Below are positions 35,365 through 46,851 of a stretch of 64,000 nt of DNA, piece after piece (position 1 is the stretch's first letter; each line of letters starts with the position of its first letter). The stretch comes from Leucocoprinus leucothites. Taxonomy: Eukaryota; Basidiomycota; Agaricomycetes; Agaricales; Agaricaceae. Made by a program: the position numbers and the translations under genes. The stretch spans positions 186,001 through 250,000 of the forward strand of contig JAACJO010000019.1 of the NCBI GenBank assembly GCA_013368445.1. Reading direction: 5' to 3'. Under the pieces are notes generated by a model. It was not told the origin of the DNA. It worked only from the letters and a program-made list of their open reading frames with translations, and ran no database searches.

Positions 35365-36900
35365 ATGGTCCTCGCTGGACGACTCTGGAGATCAAGAGTT
35401 GCCTTCATTGCTATCAACTTGTGCGGCATCTCTCTTGGCCATATTGCGGCATGGACAAAAGGTGAGTTAGTGTCAAGATCAGTGCATCCGCTTAACGAGC
35501 CACTGAATTTTATAAGGAACATACTGTCTTAATGGAACAACCCCTGGCGTTGACGACCAGAATTCGCATCTGATCGTCGATCCTCTTTACCAGGTAAGTT
35601 CCCAGACCAATACCCGGGCGGACGAGTCTGATGGATAGGAAGTTACACTTTAATGATTGGTGGATGCATCACGTTGATAACGTATGTTTCCAATGTTCCC
35701 GGAATCGGGGTCGCCATTCTCAATGTATACTAGTGCGACCAATTTCCTCCGGCTCCGGGAGACTTCCTTGAAATGTTTGGTCATTCGATTTTCGTCCGCA
35801 AACGAGGAACTTAGTGCTGTTTTCAGTCCCGCCTTAGGAGCATTCACAGTAGAACATGCGGTGAACCGTGCTTTCACAACCTTATCATACGATGGACAGA
35901 ATATTGCGACGTATCCGGACGGACAGGATCACCCTGACTTAGAGAATTCTCAAGAATGCATTCAACAACCGAACAGTGCGTCGCGTTTTGCATTGTGGAT
36001 TTTATTTTACCGATAGCATGCTGAAGTTCATACACAAAACGAGTCTATGGCCGCCGGATCAGCTTTCGCCATATCATATACCTCAAACCTGACTGAGGTC
36101 ACGCCTACAAACTTGGTCGTTTTTTCGGTTTTATACAAGTCCGTCATCGACCTCTCTTATGTCACTCGACTAAACCCCTATAATTCAGTACACCGTGGAG
36201 AAGACTCGCTACCTATACGGCCCCCCGGCTACCTCCTTGCCCACCGGAAGGCTGTATATGTGCTGTATGCATTTTTTTCTCAGTAGGAAACATCCCGTTA
36301 CTGATTATTTCCTCTAGTGGGGTTGGGTTCGTACTTTGTCTGCTGTTTTGAGAAGAGAGGTTCACCACCAGCCTTCTAGGTACCGAATGGCTGCGGCACA
36401 CCTAACATGTATATGCACCCTCTACGATGCAATGTTACGGGACCTACCGGTAATCTGAGCCTCGCCCAGCCACAGCCACCCGTTTGGTGCGAGGGAAATG
36501 TCTCAGCCTGTACAAATGGTGCAAAACAGGTTGGTGGGACACCTCATTGCGTTGATTTTTGGTTGACGACTAGGAACAATCCAAAGATGATTTACTGGAA
36601 CCAGCTAGAGGGAAATAATATTGGAGTTAGCGGTCAAGATTTATCTGGGGCGCCTAAGTTTCCTGGATATGACATGAAGTGTGGTTTTGCGGATGGTAGA
36701 TATTCCATGCCAAGAAGTCGTTCTTGCAGTTGATTTGCATTCCAGGACCACAGAATGACATCTTTTCCGGGAGCGACACTACCAGTCCGAGCCCCACGAC
36801 AGATCCTAGCGCTGCTCTGCGACTATGGGATCAAAGCTGGGGCAAATACGTTGGTATTGTCCTGCTGACTGCTGTAGCACTTGCGGTTAATTTACTTTAG
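35365..36900 (+). CDS. AA14-like lytic polysaccharide monooxygenase, predicted GPI-anchored
   Basis: Eleven exons give 337 residues in one frame: 35365-35461, 35517-35593, 35643-35681, 35734-35774, 35827-35975, 36027-36138, 36189-36264, 36318-36326, 36380-36529, 36587-36695, 36746-36900. The signal peptide should be cut before HIAAW, leaving an N-terminal His, the hallmark of copper LPMOs. Then come YCLNGTTPG, LHFNDWWMHHVDNCDQFPP, AVNRAFTTLSYDG, QNESMAAGSAFAISY, CPPEGCICAWGWVPNGCG, NMYMHPLRC and a hydrophobic C-terminal helix after a Ser/Thr stretch. I recall this pattern from fungal AA14-type oxidases acting on xylan-coated cellulose; that assignment is from memory. Exon 8 is only 9 nt (WGW). 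The gene would be mis-predicted without the micro-exons. No frame break remains. Confidence 0.68.
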
Positions 36901-37121
36901 CAGTTTTTACATATAATTTTATGTTTAATATAGAGGCCAAGTTTTAATGGGATTGCTACGTCTAAGCGCAACGACAAAAACATCAGAGGGCCAGTGAATG
37001 GTACGCATGTTTCTTCCTCCTGTTAACTAGTCCGACGCTGAGAGCAGAAGCTGCAACGGCTGCGTTAGTCTGGTAAACACTCAGGTGTATCAGACAATGA
37101 CATGAGAGCCTAGTATGTACA

Positions 37122-39032
37122 TCATCTACCCAGCGTATCATCAAGCCAGACGTGCGCCCTCGTGGCGCCTTCTTCCAACCGAATCCAGCTTTCCACTTTG
37201 GGTAGCCCGCCGTCCGACGAGGAGTGGAAAACAACATTGCGCACGCCATATCCCCATTCTGGCTCCCCATACCCTCCGTAACTTCGGCAACTTGTCAGCC
37301 CAAGGATAAGGATAATTTACAGAGGTAACCCACCCAGAATGCTTGTCGAAGCAGAAAATGACGTCTTTAGTTGGTTCACGGGCACACCACTCGTTTCCAT
37401 GGTCGTGGCCAGAAACTACTGCGACGAGGTTTGGTAGATATTGTTTCACGGCATCCCAGAATGGAGCATCCTTTTCTTTATTTTCGGGGCTGAGCGAAGC
37501 TTGCACGGAGCCAGACCCAGCAAGCGAGTTGGCTGAGCAAGTCAGACTTTTGTATTTTCTGGTCCAAACACCGGACCAATGAAGCTCACCGTTCAAACCC
37601 GGGTTCTTCTCTGGAGTTATTGTATTTTGTACGGATGAAATGTAGTGCCTTTTCAGTCTGTTGTAAGGGTCAAGCAAGGCGTCAAATAAATAGAAACGAA
37701 CGGAGGTATATGTACAAAAGCGAGGGTTGAACGTTTGGTTGCAGGACCCCAAGCTTTTTCCATTTCTTTTGTCTCGGATTCCATCCACCCAGCGACAGAT
37801 GCATCAACATAATCAGGATTTTGAGCTCCTTGCTGAGAAACGCCACCTTGGCCACAACTCAGATATTAGTACCAGATACATGTGCGTGAAAAAAGCCACC
37901 TTACCCCTTGAGTCGAAGAACCAGAGGATAAGGGATGGGAAATCGTCTTCATTGGTCTAAGCATGAGCTTGGGTAGGAACCTTGAAGGGAAACAGTACTA
38001 CCTTCATGGTTTCTATAGATCTGCAGGGCTAATGATTAACATGTCAAATAAATGTAGCGGTAGCGGCACTCACTGGAACCCAGTAATTTCCAGGCCCTTC
38101 TTCGCCACCGATCTAACTGAGAGGAGCGACTTTTTGCTCGCGAGCAATTTCATCCGCATGTGTGATGTTGACATGGTTATCGTGGTTCTGCAACGAATTT
38201 GAGACGATGCTTCAAATATATCAAAAACATGGCTAACCCCATGGGACGAAGAGAATGGAACTTTGGCAGCATTGAGTGGAGCGACAATCTCGTCAATCAA
38301 CATTGTTGCGTTCTCCTTGAACGTATCTATGGTCAAGTTCAGTACCGTTTCTATCTCTTAAAAGATGTGCAATCACAATCTCCAGTAATGAGATCTCCGT
38401 TTATGACTCTAAGACAAGGAGTCGGTGCCAGGAACAACAAATAGCTTAGTGATAATACCACGCACACATAGTCGGGCTGCTCGTCCTTTAAGACACGATT
38501 CATCACCCTTGTACTATTCCTGTCCTGTTCTGGTCCCCGCGAGTCCCCAGGGTACTCTCCATAGTGCAAGTCGGAAAAGACAGTAATCTTGAGAGTGCCA
38601 TTGTCGCGGAAAACAATCCTTGGCTTATCCGGATATGGATTGAGACTGGCTGGGAGAACTTGCGGCGGTGTCGCATGGACTGACTTATATCTTAGTGCTG
38701 ACTAGCTTTGAGAAAAAATAACATTGTTTACACACCGATGTGAACAAAAGGGGACACCAAAATCCAATGAGCACTGAGGGCCAACGACATCAGCTTGGTC
38801 AATGCCATCTTCCGATGTGACCCTGTAGAGGCTGAAGACTTGATCACAAGCACAAGCGAAGTATAGTAGTGGGGGAAAAGAAACGTCGCGCCGGTCGAAG
38901 CTCTGTGGAAGTCTGCCTTCAAGTACTGTTCGGAACCTTACGTTAACGCACGTACATATTAGACGCTCGAGAACCCGAGAATTCCAGCTAACGTTTACCT
39001 GGTACTTGGTCCAAATCTTCAAGTTCACTCAT
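37122..39032 (-). CDS. calcineurin-like metallophosphoesterase
   Basis: A multi-exon gene from ATG 39032 (MSELEDLDQVPG) to a stop at 37122. The N-terminal part contains VSFPPLLYFACACDQVFSLY and a Cys pair. The phosphatase core shows the metal-binding motifs in order: ITVFSDLHYGE, VINGDLITGD, SHGNHDNHV (assembled across an intron), and VVSGHDHGNEWC. The C-terminus reads GYGEPEWGYGVRNVVFH and RAHVWLDD. This matches the fungal Dcr2/Sia1-like subgroup of metallophosphoesterases with an N-terminal extension. These enzymes hydrolyse phosphoesters using two metal ions; the yeast relatives act in cell-cycle and stress signalling. No transmembrane anchor was clear. It converges with the LPMO gene, 220 bp apart. 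Internal exon ends near 37950-38050 are approximate. Confidence 0.8.
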
Positions 39033-39559
39033 TTAATTTTCACTAGAGACAAGGCCGGTTCGGTGACTGGCCACGAAGGTACCAGGGAATTAACTACCGA
39101 GATTTCGTCGCTTAATTCGTGATTCATCGCATGTTCTATGTCAGGAGTGGAATGGAGAATGAATTCAATGAAGAGTCGAGCTAGTCAAGAGGCATCATCA
39201 CGAACTAAAAATCGTACAGAAATCACGAGCCATCAATTCAATTGTTTTTTTATGTTCTAAAACCTTTTCCCATTCTGGGTTCTAATCCAAGGCCGGGACC
39301 CTTTACCCATCATCGGATCAATGACGACTGTCGGCTTTGATTGGTTCATGCGTGTACTTACAGTTGGAGCCCAAGGGATGGCACTGAATGCTACGTCAAA
39401 GCTCAACAACAAAGACACCAAGCCAGCCAGGTACTCTCTGCGGTCAATAGGCACTATACTATAATATTGAGTGATACACATGATCTGCATCCTCGAAAGC
39501 GAATAAATCCAAGGAACTATGCCAATGAATATCAATTGGAACACAAACAATGCTTCCCT

Positions 39560-41382
39560 TCACTCGCCATAATCCGACTCCTCTTCTGTACTGACATCGC
39601 TTCCGTCTTCGTCTGTACGATGTCCATCAGAAACAGTATCCTCATCATCATCAGTCGTTCCTCCACACCAGAATGGAACCAAACGGGTAGCACCATCCTT
39701 ATCACCACTTTCTTTCAATCCTTCCGCAACATCATCACCACTAGAAAGTCGCCGCTGCTCGTTTCTCTTCGTCATCCTTAACAAAGGAAGAAGCACTTGT
39801 CCAACGGTCTGCCACCGACGATGACTCGTACGCTCCTCTGGCTCCTCCCCAAGATTCATTGACCGAATATGCGAAAGGTTGGGGAATACTTCAGACAGGA
39901 AGGTGGCGACAAATTCTTTGTGCGAAAGAGTGGAGGAACGAACATCCAGATACTTCAGCGAGAGATTGCAAGAGCCGAAAGTTCCGGACCGCTGGTACGT
40001 CTCGAATAAGCTTGCGCGGTCAAGAGGACACCGGACGTTGACATCGAGGATCAAGCGACGGAGTTTGGTCAAACCACTTGCGAAGGGTAAAAGGGCCGAA
40101 AGTTTTGTCCCGTCGCATTCTAACCCATGGTGGGAAGCAATGTGTAATGTTCTCAAATTTGGCCAAGATCTCTTGATCATGGCTGTCTCCTGCGTTGTAA
40201 GGGCAGGAATTTTGTTTAGTGTAATCTTGAAGGACTCGAGCATCGAAAACCGCAGCAGGGGTTTCACGATATCCGAGAACCTGAGCCCCTCAGCAGGGGT
40301 CAAGGCCACGTCGATCCAGAGCATCTTCAAAAGATCGGGCTTGCAGTATTTCCCGACACTCTCCATGAATCCACTCAAAGCGGAATTGTCGGTAACGCTT
40401 CGTTTTGTGATATACAGCCGTTCGAGTTTGGATCCACGAAAAAAAGGAAGCAATTGTTGGGCTTGACTAAGGGATACGAAAGTGGCCATGGATTGAAGTG
40501 CGGGGAACGGTGATGCAATTTGTTCCAAAAGTTGTGGCTCTATGCGCCGCTCCCTGTCGATAAAGTTTGCCACCATCAGCTTGCGTAACTTGGGCAACTT
40601 GGAAGCTTGCAGGATCGCGTCAAAATCAGCGACCGTGAGGCGGAGAACCTGCAGGTTGTGCCATGTACCAATACAGGACGACAGGAAAGACGGATGGGGG
40701 CGCGCAAGGGGTCTTTCCTTTGAAAAATAAAAGAGAAGATGGAGATCGCGAAGAGCCGAAGGAGAGATTAGGGAAGGTAATGAATTTATAAGGCTCCCCG
40801 TTTGCGTGTCGAGCGCTTGTAGGTTGATACGGAGAGATTTAAGTCCCGGAGCTATGAAGAGGTGTATATATTGAGATATGGGGAATTGAGCTGAGTCGAG
40901 GAACCTTAGCCAACGCAGGTTCGGGAGGAGGCAGCCGGGAAAGTAAAAGCTGAGGACGCGGAAGACACCATCATCTACGCGATTTGTGTCTGAATTAATT
41001 GTGATAATTCGAACTTTCTTGCTGTACTTTTGAATGGTTGCGGCATCTGAGGAGTCAAGAGCGCGTCGAAGGGACTGCAAAAAATAAAATCGGGACTTAA
41101 ATATAGAATTATCTGAGGTTCTATTTGGCTTACAATAGTCTTTTCCCATCTTCTCGATTTCGGGGGCACGGTTATTACCCACGCATCGTGGGGTAGACAC
41201 TGTATGAGGGGCCACAGGCTGCGTAGCTCGTAATAGAGGCTATCGAGGGCAGGTTCGGTAAACGCTCGACAAGTGAGCGCAAGGGCCAAAAGGGAGCTAC
41301 CCCGAACCCAAGGACCCAGCCAATCTCGAATCGATTCACAGATGAGACGTTGAACGTCAGGAATGGCTAGACAGCGGTGCAT
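39560..41382 (-). CDS. F-box/LRR-like protein
   Basis: Two exons, 41134-41382 and 39560-41074, give 587 residues. The first exon encodes a short F-box-like opening (MHRCLAIPDVQRLICESI, then LLALALTCRAFTEPALDSLY). The second is Leu-rich with repeats such as LRLTVADFDAILQASKLPKL. The C-terminus is acidic, with many Asp, Glu and Ser (DDDEDTVSDG, VSTEEESDYGE). This is the common Agaricomycete F-box protein design and differs from the two intronless F-box genes at 71 and 30699. It is probably an SCF receptor with unknown target. A decayed piece of a close paralogue lies just upstream (see 41468). Confidence 0.75.
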
Positions 41383-41467
41383 GGCGGTGGGAAGATTGAT
41401 TTACGTTGTGAGAGTTGAAAAGTTCGCCTCGAGCGCGTCGCGTCGCGTTTTGACTCGTGTGGGAATT

Positions 41468-41620
41468 TTATTCTGTATGATTGATTTCCCTGAGTGGTTT
41501 CGTTTGGATGGCCGGCAAATATTTCAAAAAAAGCGTATGGAGCTTGGGAAGCCTAGATGAACGCAAAAAAGCATCCAAGTTGGCGACATACGTCGTAAAC
41601 TGTCCTATGGGGAATGCAGA
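41468..41620 (-). pseudogene. relic of an F-box/LRR paralogue
   Basis: A minus-strand stretch centred on 41525-41587 translates to VANLDAFLRSSRLPKLHTLFL. The intact neighbour has VADFDAILQASKLPKLRKLMV at the equivalent repeat, about half identical, and the DNA is also similar around 40587-40640. Flanking sequence shows no F-box or further repeats. It looks like the remainder of a tandem duplicate squeezed between the F-box gene and NOP56. Confidence 0.5.
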
Positions 41621-41800
41621 CTCATTGAGGGCAAGATTCCGTTCCGTTGCACTGTTTGGGCATCTCCGTGAGGAACTGTCTCGGAACATGGGTGCGATTT
41701 GAAAGAGGAAAGAATACATTAGGCGTAAAAATGAGCACATGTAAAGAAAATCGAGAATACAAGGGCAAGACGAAGGGGATAAAGAAGGTCAAGAATTTAA

Positions 41801-43724
41801 TTACTCCTTACTCTTCTTCTCTTTCTTCTTCTCCTTCTTCTCTTTTTTCTCTTTTTTCTCCTTCTTCTCCTTCCTTGGTGACTCCTGTAAAAATTACACA
41901 GAAATACTCAGTACCACATCCCAAGGAAGAAAACAATAACTATCAAACAAAGAGCGAACTCACGTCTGGCTCCGCCTCCGCCTCCATCTCAGCTTTCGCT
42001 TTCTCCTTCTTCGCCTTCTTCAAGGCCTTCTTCTCCTCCTTCGACAGCTTAACCTTCTTCGTCTCCGGCTGTTTCTCATCTTCATCCTCATCAACCTCCA
42101 TATCATCACTCTTCCTTTTCTTATCCTTCTTCTCTTTCTTGTCCTTCTTCTTGTCCTTCTTATCCTTTTTCTCCTTCGGTGGCACAGCTTCGAGCGTTGT
42201 CAGTGCTGGTCCTTGACCATCAACATCCATAGCAGCAGCGTCTTCCTCGTCAGAGCCTGCGTCGTCTAGTGCGAGATCATCGATGACTTTTCGGATCACG
42301 TCGGCATTTTTAGATGGGGGTTGACCGCTTTCGAAAAAGTTGAGACGTTCTTCAACTTGTGAGCGGAGTGCTTCGCCGAATTTAGGTGTTGGGTGTTCTG
42401 TTTGTGGATGAATTTGTCAGAGACAACGAAGTAAAGGATCAGAAATAGACGAACCGGTGTAGCAGTCGATACGAGCGGCTATTGAGCATTTGTTGGCGAG
42501 GAATCGCGAGATACGACCCTTATGTTGCGGCTTTGCACGGCCGATGAAGGAGGAGTGGTACAGGAGACCATACTAAAGGAAGTCTGGTCAGACAAGGTCT
42601 CAAAAGAAGGCTAAAGAGTGTTAGATACCTTCGGGGTGTTACCCTTCGTCTTCAGCGCTCGGAACAACGCCTTCTCCGCACCAAGAATCTGCACCGTACT
42701 CGCGGGTATTTGCTCAAGTTCGTCAAGCTACCCGCGTGACTGATCAACCTCGCGCCTATCCGTTCACCCAACAACGCCGTCAGTGAAGGCGCAACGACAT
42801 TCATCTTCTCCGATAAATACAAAATGAGGGATTTTCGGTACTCGGAAAGGGAAACGACGCGGTTTGCAAAAGCGGAGATGTTGAGCATATCGATTTCGGA
42901 TAATGATGAGCCCATGGATCCACGAGCCGCGTCAAGAACGTTCTGTGCGAGAGTGGAGTCATCATCAAGGATAGCAGTCAGCTCGGGGAGTTTTTCTTCA
43001 TTTAGTGTGTCCTTGTCTCCAATATAAAGCGCTGCACGAGCATATTTGTGGTTATCCGGCACGATACGAACGAGTTCTGGGAAGTGGTAACCATACCACT
43101 CGCGGATACGCATGGAGAAGAGATTAACGTCTTTATCGAGCTGGTCAAGGAGGGCAATGGCTTGGATAATCATGTTGTCAATACGGTTGACGTTGAACTT
43201 GAGTTTGGCGCGGGAGTAGGAGTGACCGAGACCGAGCTGGGCTTTCTTGACGTCGTCTGTCTGAAGGCCTTTCAGGAGTTTTGTGGCATGTAGACGGATA
43301 CCGCGGATGAGTTCTTGGGCCTCCTCTGAAGCGGCACATGAGATGTTGAGCTCCTCCTTGATTGAGGTGCCAATGCTCGTGTCCGAGACAGCGAGGAGGA
43401 CCTTAGATTTTTTGGAGGGCTTAGAGAGGTTGAGTTCAAGGAGGTTTTTGAGATAATCATTCAGGACGCCTGTATTTCTGATATTAAATATCAAAACATT
43501 TCATCAACTTGCAACACACCTTCTGAGACGTCGTTGATGTTCTCCAGAGCCTGTGCTGCGCTCTTGAACGGCGTAAAGCTCATCAGGGAGACCATTTTGC
43601 CAAACTTGCCCAGGTCTCGTATCGAGTCCTGCATGGCCGAAGTCTTGAGGGCAATATTCTCGGCGAGCTTGGCCTCAAATATGGCATATCCAGAGGCCGA
43701 CTCGAATAGTACGTGAGTGATCAT
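41801..43724 (-). CDS. NOP56: NOP56, core box C/D snoRNP protein (with apparent frameshift)
   Basis: The ATG at 43724 opens [17 protein letters not shown], matching the NOP56 N-terminus. Then come [106 protein letters not shown] and a Lys/Glu-rich tail (repeated KEKK). It belongs to the nucleolar box C/D snoRNP that methylates rRNA and helps ribosome assembly. At about 42701-42706 the frame breaks: the conserved [20 protein letters not shown] continues one frame over, with one base apparently missing. No intron can explain it. For such an essential gene a sequencing or assembly error is most likely. Downstream exons are otherwise intact. Confidence 0.92.
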
Positions 43725-44272
43725 CTTGGCTTGGTCGCTGTTGGGGACAGTGTGCGCACCAACTTTTTTTCGACTGATCAATTCTCCAAAATTGGAAATC
43801 AAGTCACACCATCCTAGTCACACAGCGTGACAACGACACTGTTGAATTCGCATCTTATCTATTGCTACAGCTTGTATTGGCCGCCAGACGAGCTCGTCGC
43901 CTGTATGTTCATACAAAAAAGTACAAGCTCACAAGATAAAAGAGCTTTTGGATATCCTATCAGTTATCATCGAGAAATACAACGATTTGACTGATAGTCA
44001 CATGCTTATATCCGGTTTGCAACTTTGAATCGCTTTCATAGTTGATTTCATTGCTTCGCTTTGAAATATATCCATGGAATAGATTTCAGTGCATCATGCT
44101 GACGCCGTCCTTTTGCCAGCGGCCGAGATAATCGTGACTGAGAGTTCATTGAGGGTTGAATCGTTCCTCTCAGCTCGGATAGCAGCTTGGGGATTTTAAA
44201 GATAAGGAGGGGAAACCAAGGAGGGACTACCCATTTTTCCCGGAAGAAAAAAACTTCTAGACACAACTCATG

Positions 44273-44354
44273 CGACGCCAGCAGGATTCGAACCTGCGCC
44301 CTCAAAGAGGAACAGATTTCTAATCTGTCGCCGTAACCACTTGGCTATAGCGCC
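44273..44354 (-). tRNA. tRNA-Ser (anticodon AGA)
   Basis: The minus strand folds into a class II tRNA of 82 nt. The 7-bp acceptor stem is GGCGCTA with TGGCGTC, and the anticodon stem ACAGA/TCTGT encloses loop TTAGAAA, anticodon AGA. A 14-nt variable arm has a CCTC/GAGG stem, typical of serine tRNAs. The T arm is GCAGG-TTCGAAT-CCTGC. The B box GGTTCGAATCC is perfect. No intron and no encoded CCA, as expected in a eukaryote. Confidence 0.95.
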
Positions 44355-44559
44355 GATAAAGGCTTGATGACTCCAGACACATATATGTTTTAGAAACTGC
44401 GAAGAGAGAAACCAAACGAGCAAAATCGAAGCTCCTGGAAACCTTCAACTTAGAAGTCTATTCGCGAAAGCACCGGGAATTGGAACGGATCAGACACTGG
44501 CTGACCAATCCAATTTATCACTTCCATATTGGTGCAAGCCCAATCCTCCTAACAACACC

Positions 44560-46677
44560 ATGGCAGACGCAGCCATCTTTCTGCAAGACGCATGCCTTCA
44601 GCACAAGTACATCCGAAATAAAGACATATCGAATGTCGTTGAACGACCCGAGCGATTACGCGCCATCAATGTAGGAATTTCTGCCGCCATCGCTCGCCTA
44701 GAGAGTATTCAGCATAGCGACAAGTTGAACAACGAAAGACCACCGGATGGTGAAGTTGGCGAGCTAGTCGACGTGTTGGGAAAGATGCACCTCGGCTCTC
44801 CTACCCCAGAGAGTATTACACACGTAGTTCAAATTGTGAAGAGCCAGGCTACATTGGATATTATGAACCATGCCGCGGTCAAGTTCGTGCATGGAGACAT
44901 CGAAAGAGACGTTTATCTTGAAAATCTCAAGAAATGGGCGAAAAATAGCTGGGATGAGCTCTCGCAGGGTCGCTCTGAGATTCCAGAAGGACTAGCGCAG
45001 GGGGATTTATACTGTTCGTTGCTTCCGTCTCGCTTATCTTTGGCTTCGTGACTCAACGCGTTGGATGACCAGTATGTCCAGAGTCTATCAACGCGATTCA
45101 GGGTGCGCTTGGGACAGTATGTGAAGTCGTGGATAGGATTATGGACCCAGAAGACTCATTAAAGCGGGCATTTGTCGCGGTTCGGCCACCTGGACATCAT
45201 TGTGGCGAGGACACACCTTCAGGATTTTGTTTTGTCAATAATGTGGCCGTCGCTGCTGCTCACGCACATTTGAAACACAATGTTAATCGCGTTGTCATCT
45301 TTGATATTGACCTTCATCACGGTGAATATCACTCTTCTAGATAGATACGTACAATCAACTCATCGGTTTTCACCAGGTAACGGAACACAGTCAATTGTCT
45401 GGTCAATCAATGAGGAGACCTACAGGCAGACACTCGAGGTCGAAGAAGGTGCTCCTCCCCCAGCCAAAACTGGGCCAAAGATATACTATGGGTCCATTCA
45501 CGATGTCCTTTCCTATCCCTGCGAGGTGGACGACACTATCTTTCTGTACCAGGACATGCTAACCAGTGATGTAGGATGGCACTCCGGCGCTAGTTCAAGC
45601 TGCCTCCGCTTCTATCCATAAATCCCATGGACAATACATCGAGAACATACATTTGCAAACATACGAATCTGAAGACCACTTCTGGAACGTACTATACAAG
45701 GAGGAATATAGCCGACTTATCAGTCGCGCTGAGGAGTTCCTTGAAGGAACCGGCGGAGCTGGAGAAGACGTATTAGTGTTCATCAGGTATGTCAACAATC
45801 GTATTCTTACTTCCTTATTCTTCTTTCTGATCGTGTCCACAGCTGCGGAATGGACGCCTGTGAGCACGAGTACCCGTCGATGTCAAGGCACAACCGCAAG
45901 GTTCCGACGTCGTTCTACCATCGATTCACGAGGGATACACGCGTTTTTGCGGAGAAATACGCGTCAGGAAGGCTTATCAGTGTCTTGGAAGGAGGCTATA
46001 GTGATCTTGCCCTGGAAAGCGGTAGCATGGCACATATCTGTGGCCTTGCTGGATCGGATAAGGTGGACGAAGAGTGGTGGAACATCAAGAATCTCACAGA
46101 GGTTTGTCATCAGTCTCTTTATCTCGATTCGGGGTTAATATTTGTTCAGCTCGAGAAAGCCACCAAGAAACGACGTGGAGGGCGCCCATCGCTTAATAGC
46201 AATGCGAATAATGACAACACAGTGCCTACATGGTTAGAACGCACGGTTGCAATATTCAATTCCATTGATCAGGCCACAACAAAGGTGTCGGGTCATTCCG
46301 TGCCTGTACCATCTTCAAGTAGGACGCTTCGCGATCGAGCGAAGCTCAACAACAACACTCAGAGTGAGCGGAGTGTATCCGAACAAGAAAAGAAGAGGAC
46401 ACCCCGCAAGTCTGCCGGTGGTCCTTCAGCAGCACGAAAACCACGTTCCTCAGTTGATCCAGTACCTTCTAGTGGTGCTGGAAAGAACTCGAAACCTAGG
46501 CCTTCAGTTGGGTCTGTTGTCACGTCACAACCTGAGGATAGTTCATCCGAATCTTCGTCGTTAGCAGAGTTAAGCGAGAACGAGAGAAATGCACCTGAGG
46601 CTTTGGCCCAGGATCAGAAGCAGGTACCCAGGGTTATTTTGAAGTTGGGAAAGAAGCCCGAGGAGGCTGGAAAGTGA
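44560..46677 (+). CDS. HOS3-type class II histone deacetylase
   Basis: A gene of about seven exons starting at ATG 44560 (MADAAIFLQDACLQHKYIR). The catalytic domain is complete after splicing: VVERPERLRAINVGI, DLYLCPESINAIQGALG, FVAVRPPGHHCGEDTPSGFC with the active-site His pair, FVNNVAVAA, VVIFDIDLHHGNGTQ (Zn ligands), SCGMDACEHEYPSMSRH, and ISVLEGGYSD with the catalytic-Tyr region. The order and the DACEHE signature fit fungal HOS3 rather than RPD3 or HDA1. The C-terminal 180 residues are basic and Ser-rich with several KKR/RKP patches, a possible nuclear signal. It removes acetyl groups from histone tails, in yeast also acting at the bud neck. The first part of the gene lies 205 bp from the oppositely read tRNA. 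Confidence 0.9.
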
Positions 46678-46851
46678 GGTCTTAGAGGTGCTGATTGAGG
46701 TTCTGGGTTTGAAAGGTTTTTTGTAGATTGTTCACAATAATGTTATACCTCGGTGTTTATCTGTTGTACTATTGCTTCGTTTGTTACTTTATTCATGCCA
46801 TGCCTATGTAGTTTTTAATTAGGCTGAATCTAAGTTGTAAGGATGTATCGT

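Noticed and set aside
35684..36016. Evidence that the AA14-like gene is a pseudogene
   Set aside because: Apparent breaks vanish when introns 35775-35826 and 35976-36026 are removed; all exon lengths then sum to a multiple of three.
39560..41215. F-box/LRR gene as a single 551-codon frame
   Set aside because: That frame starts at GTG inside an intron. A standard intron (41075-41133) links it to an ATG exon at 41382 with the F-box-like sequence.
41820..42180. Plus-strand Ser/Phe-rich protein opposite NOP56
   Set aside because: It is the antisense reading of the Lys/Glu-rich NOP56 tail, whose codon repeats give Ser/Phe on the other strand.
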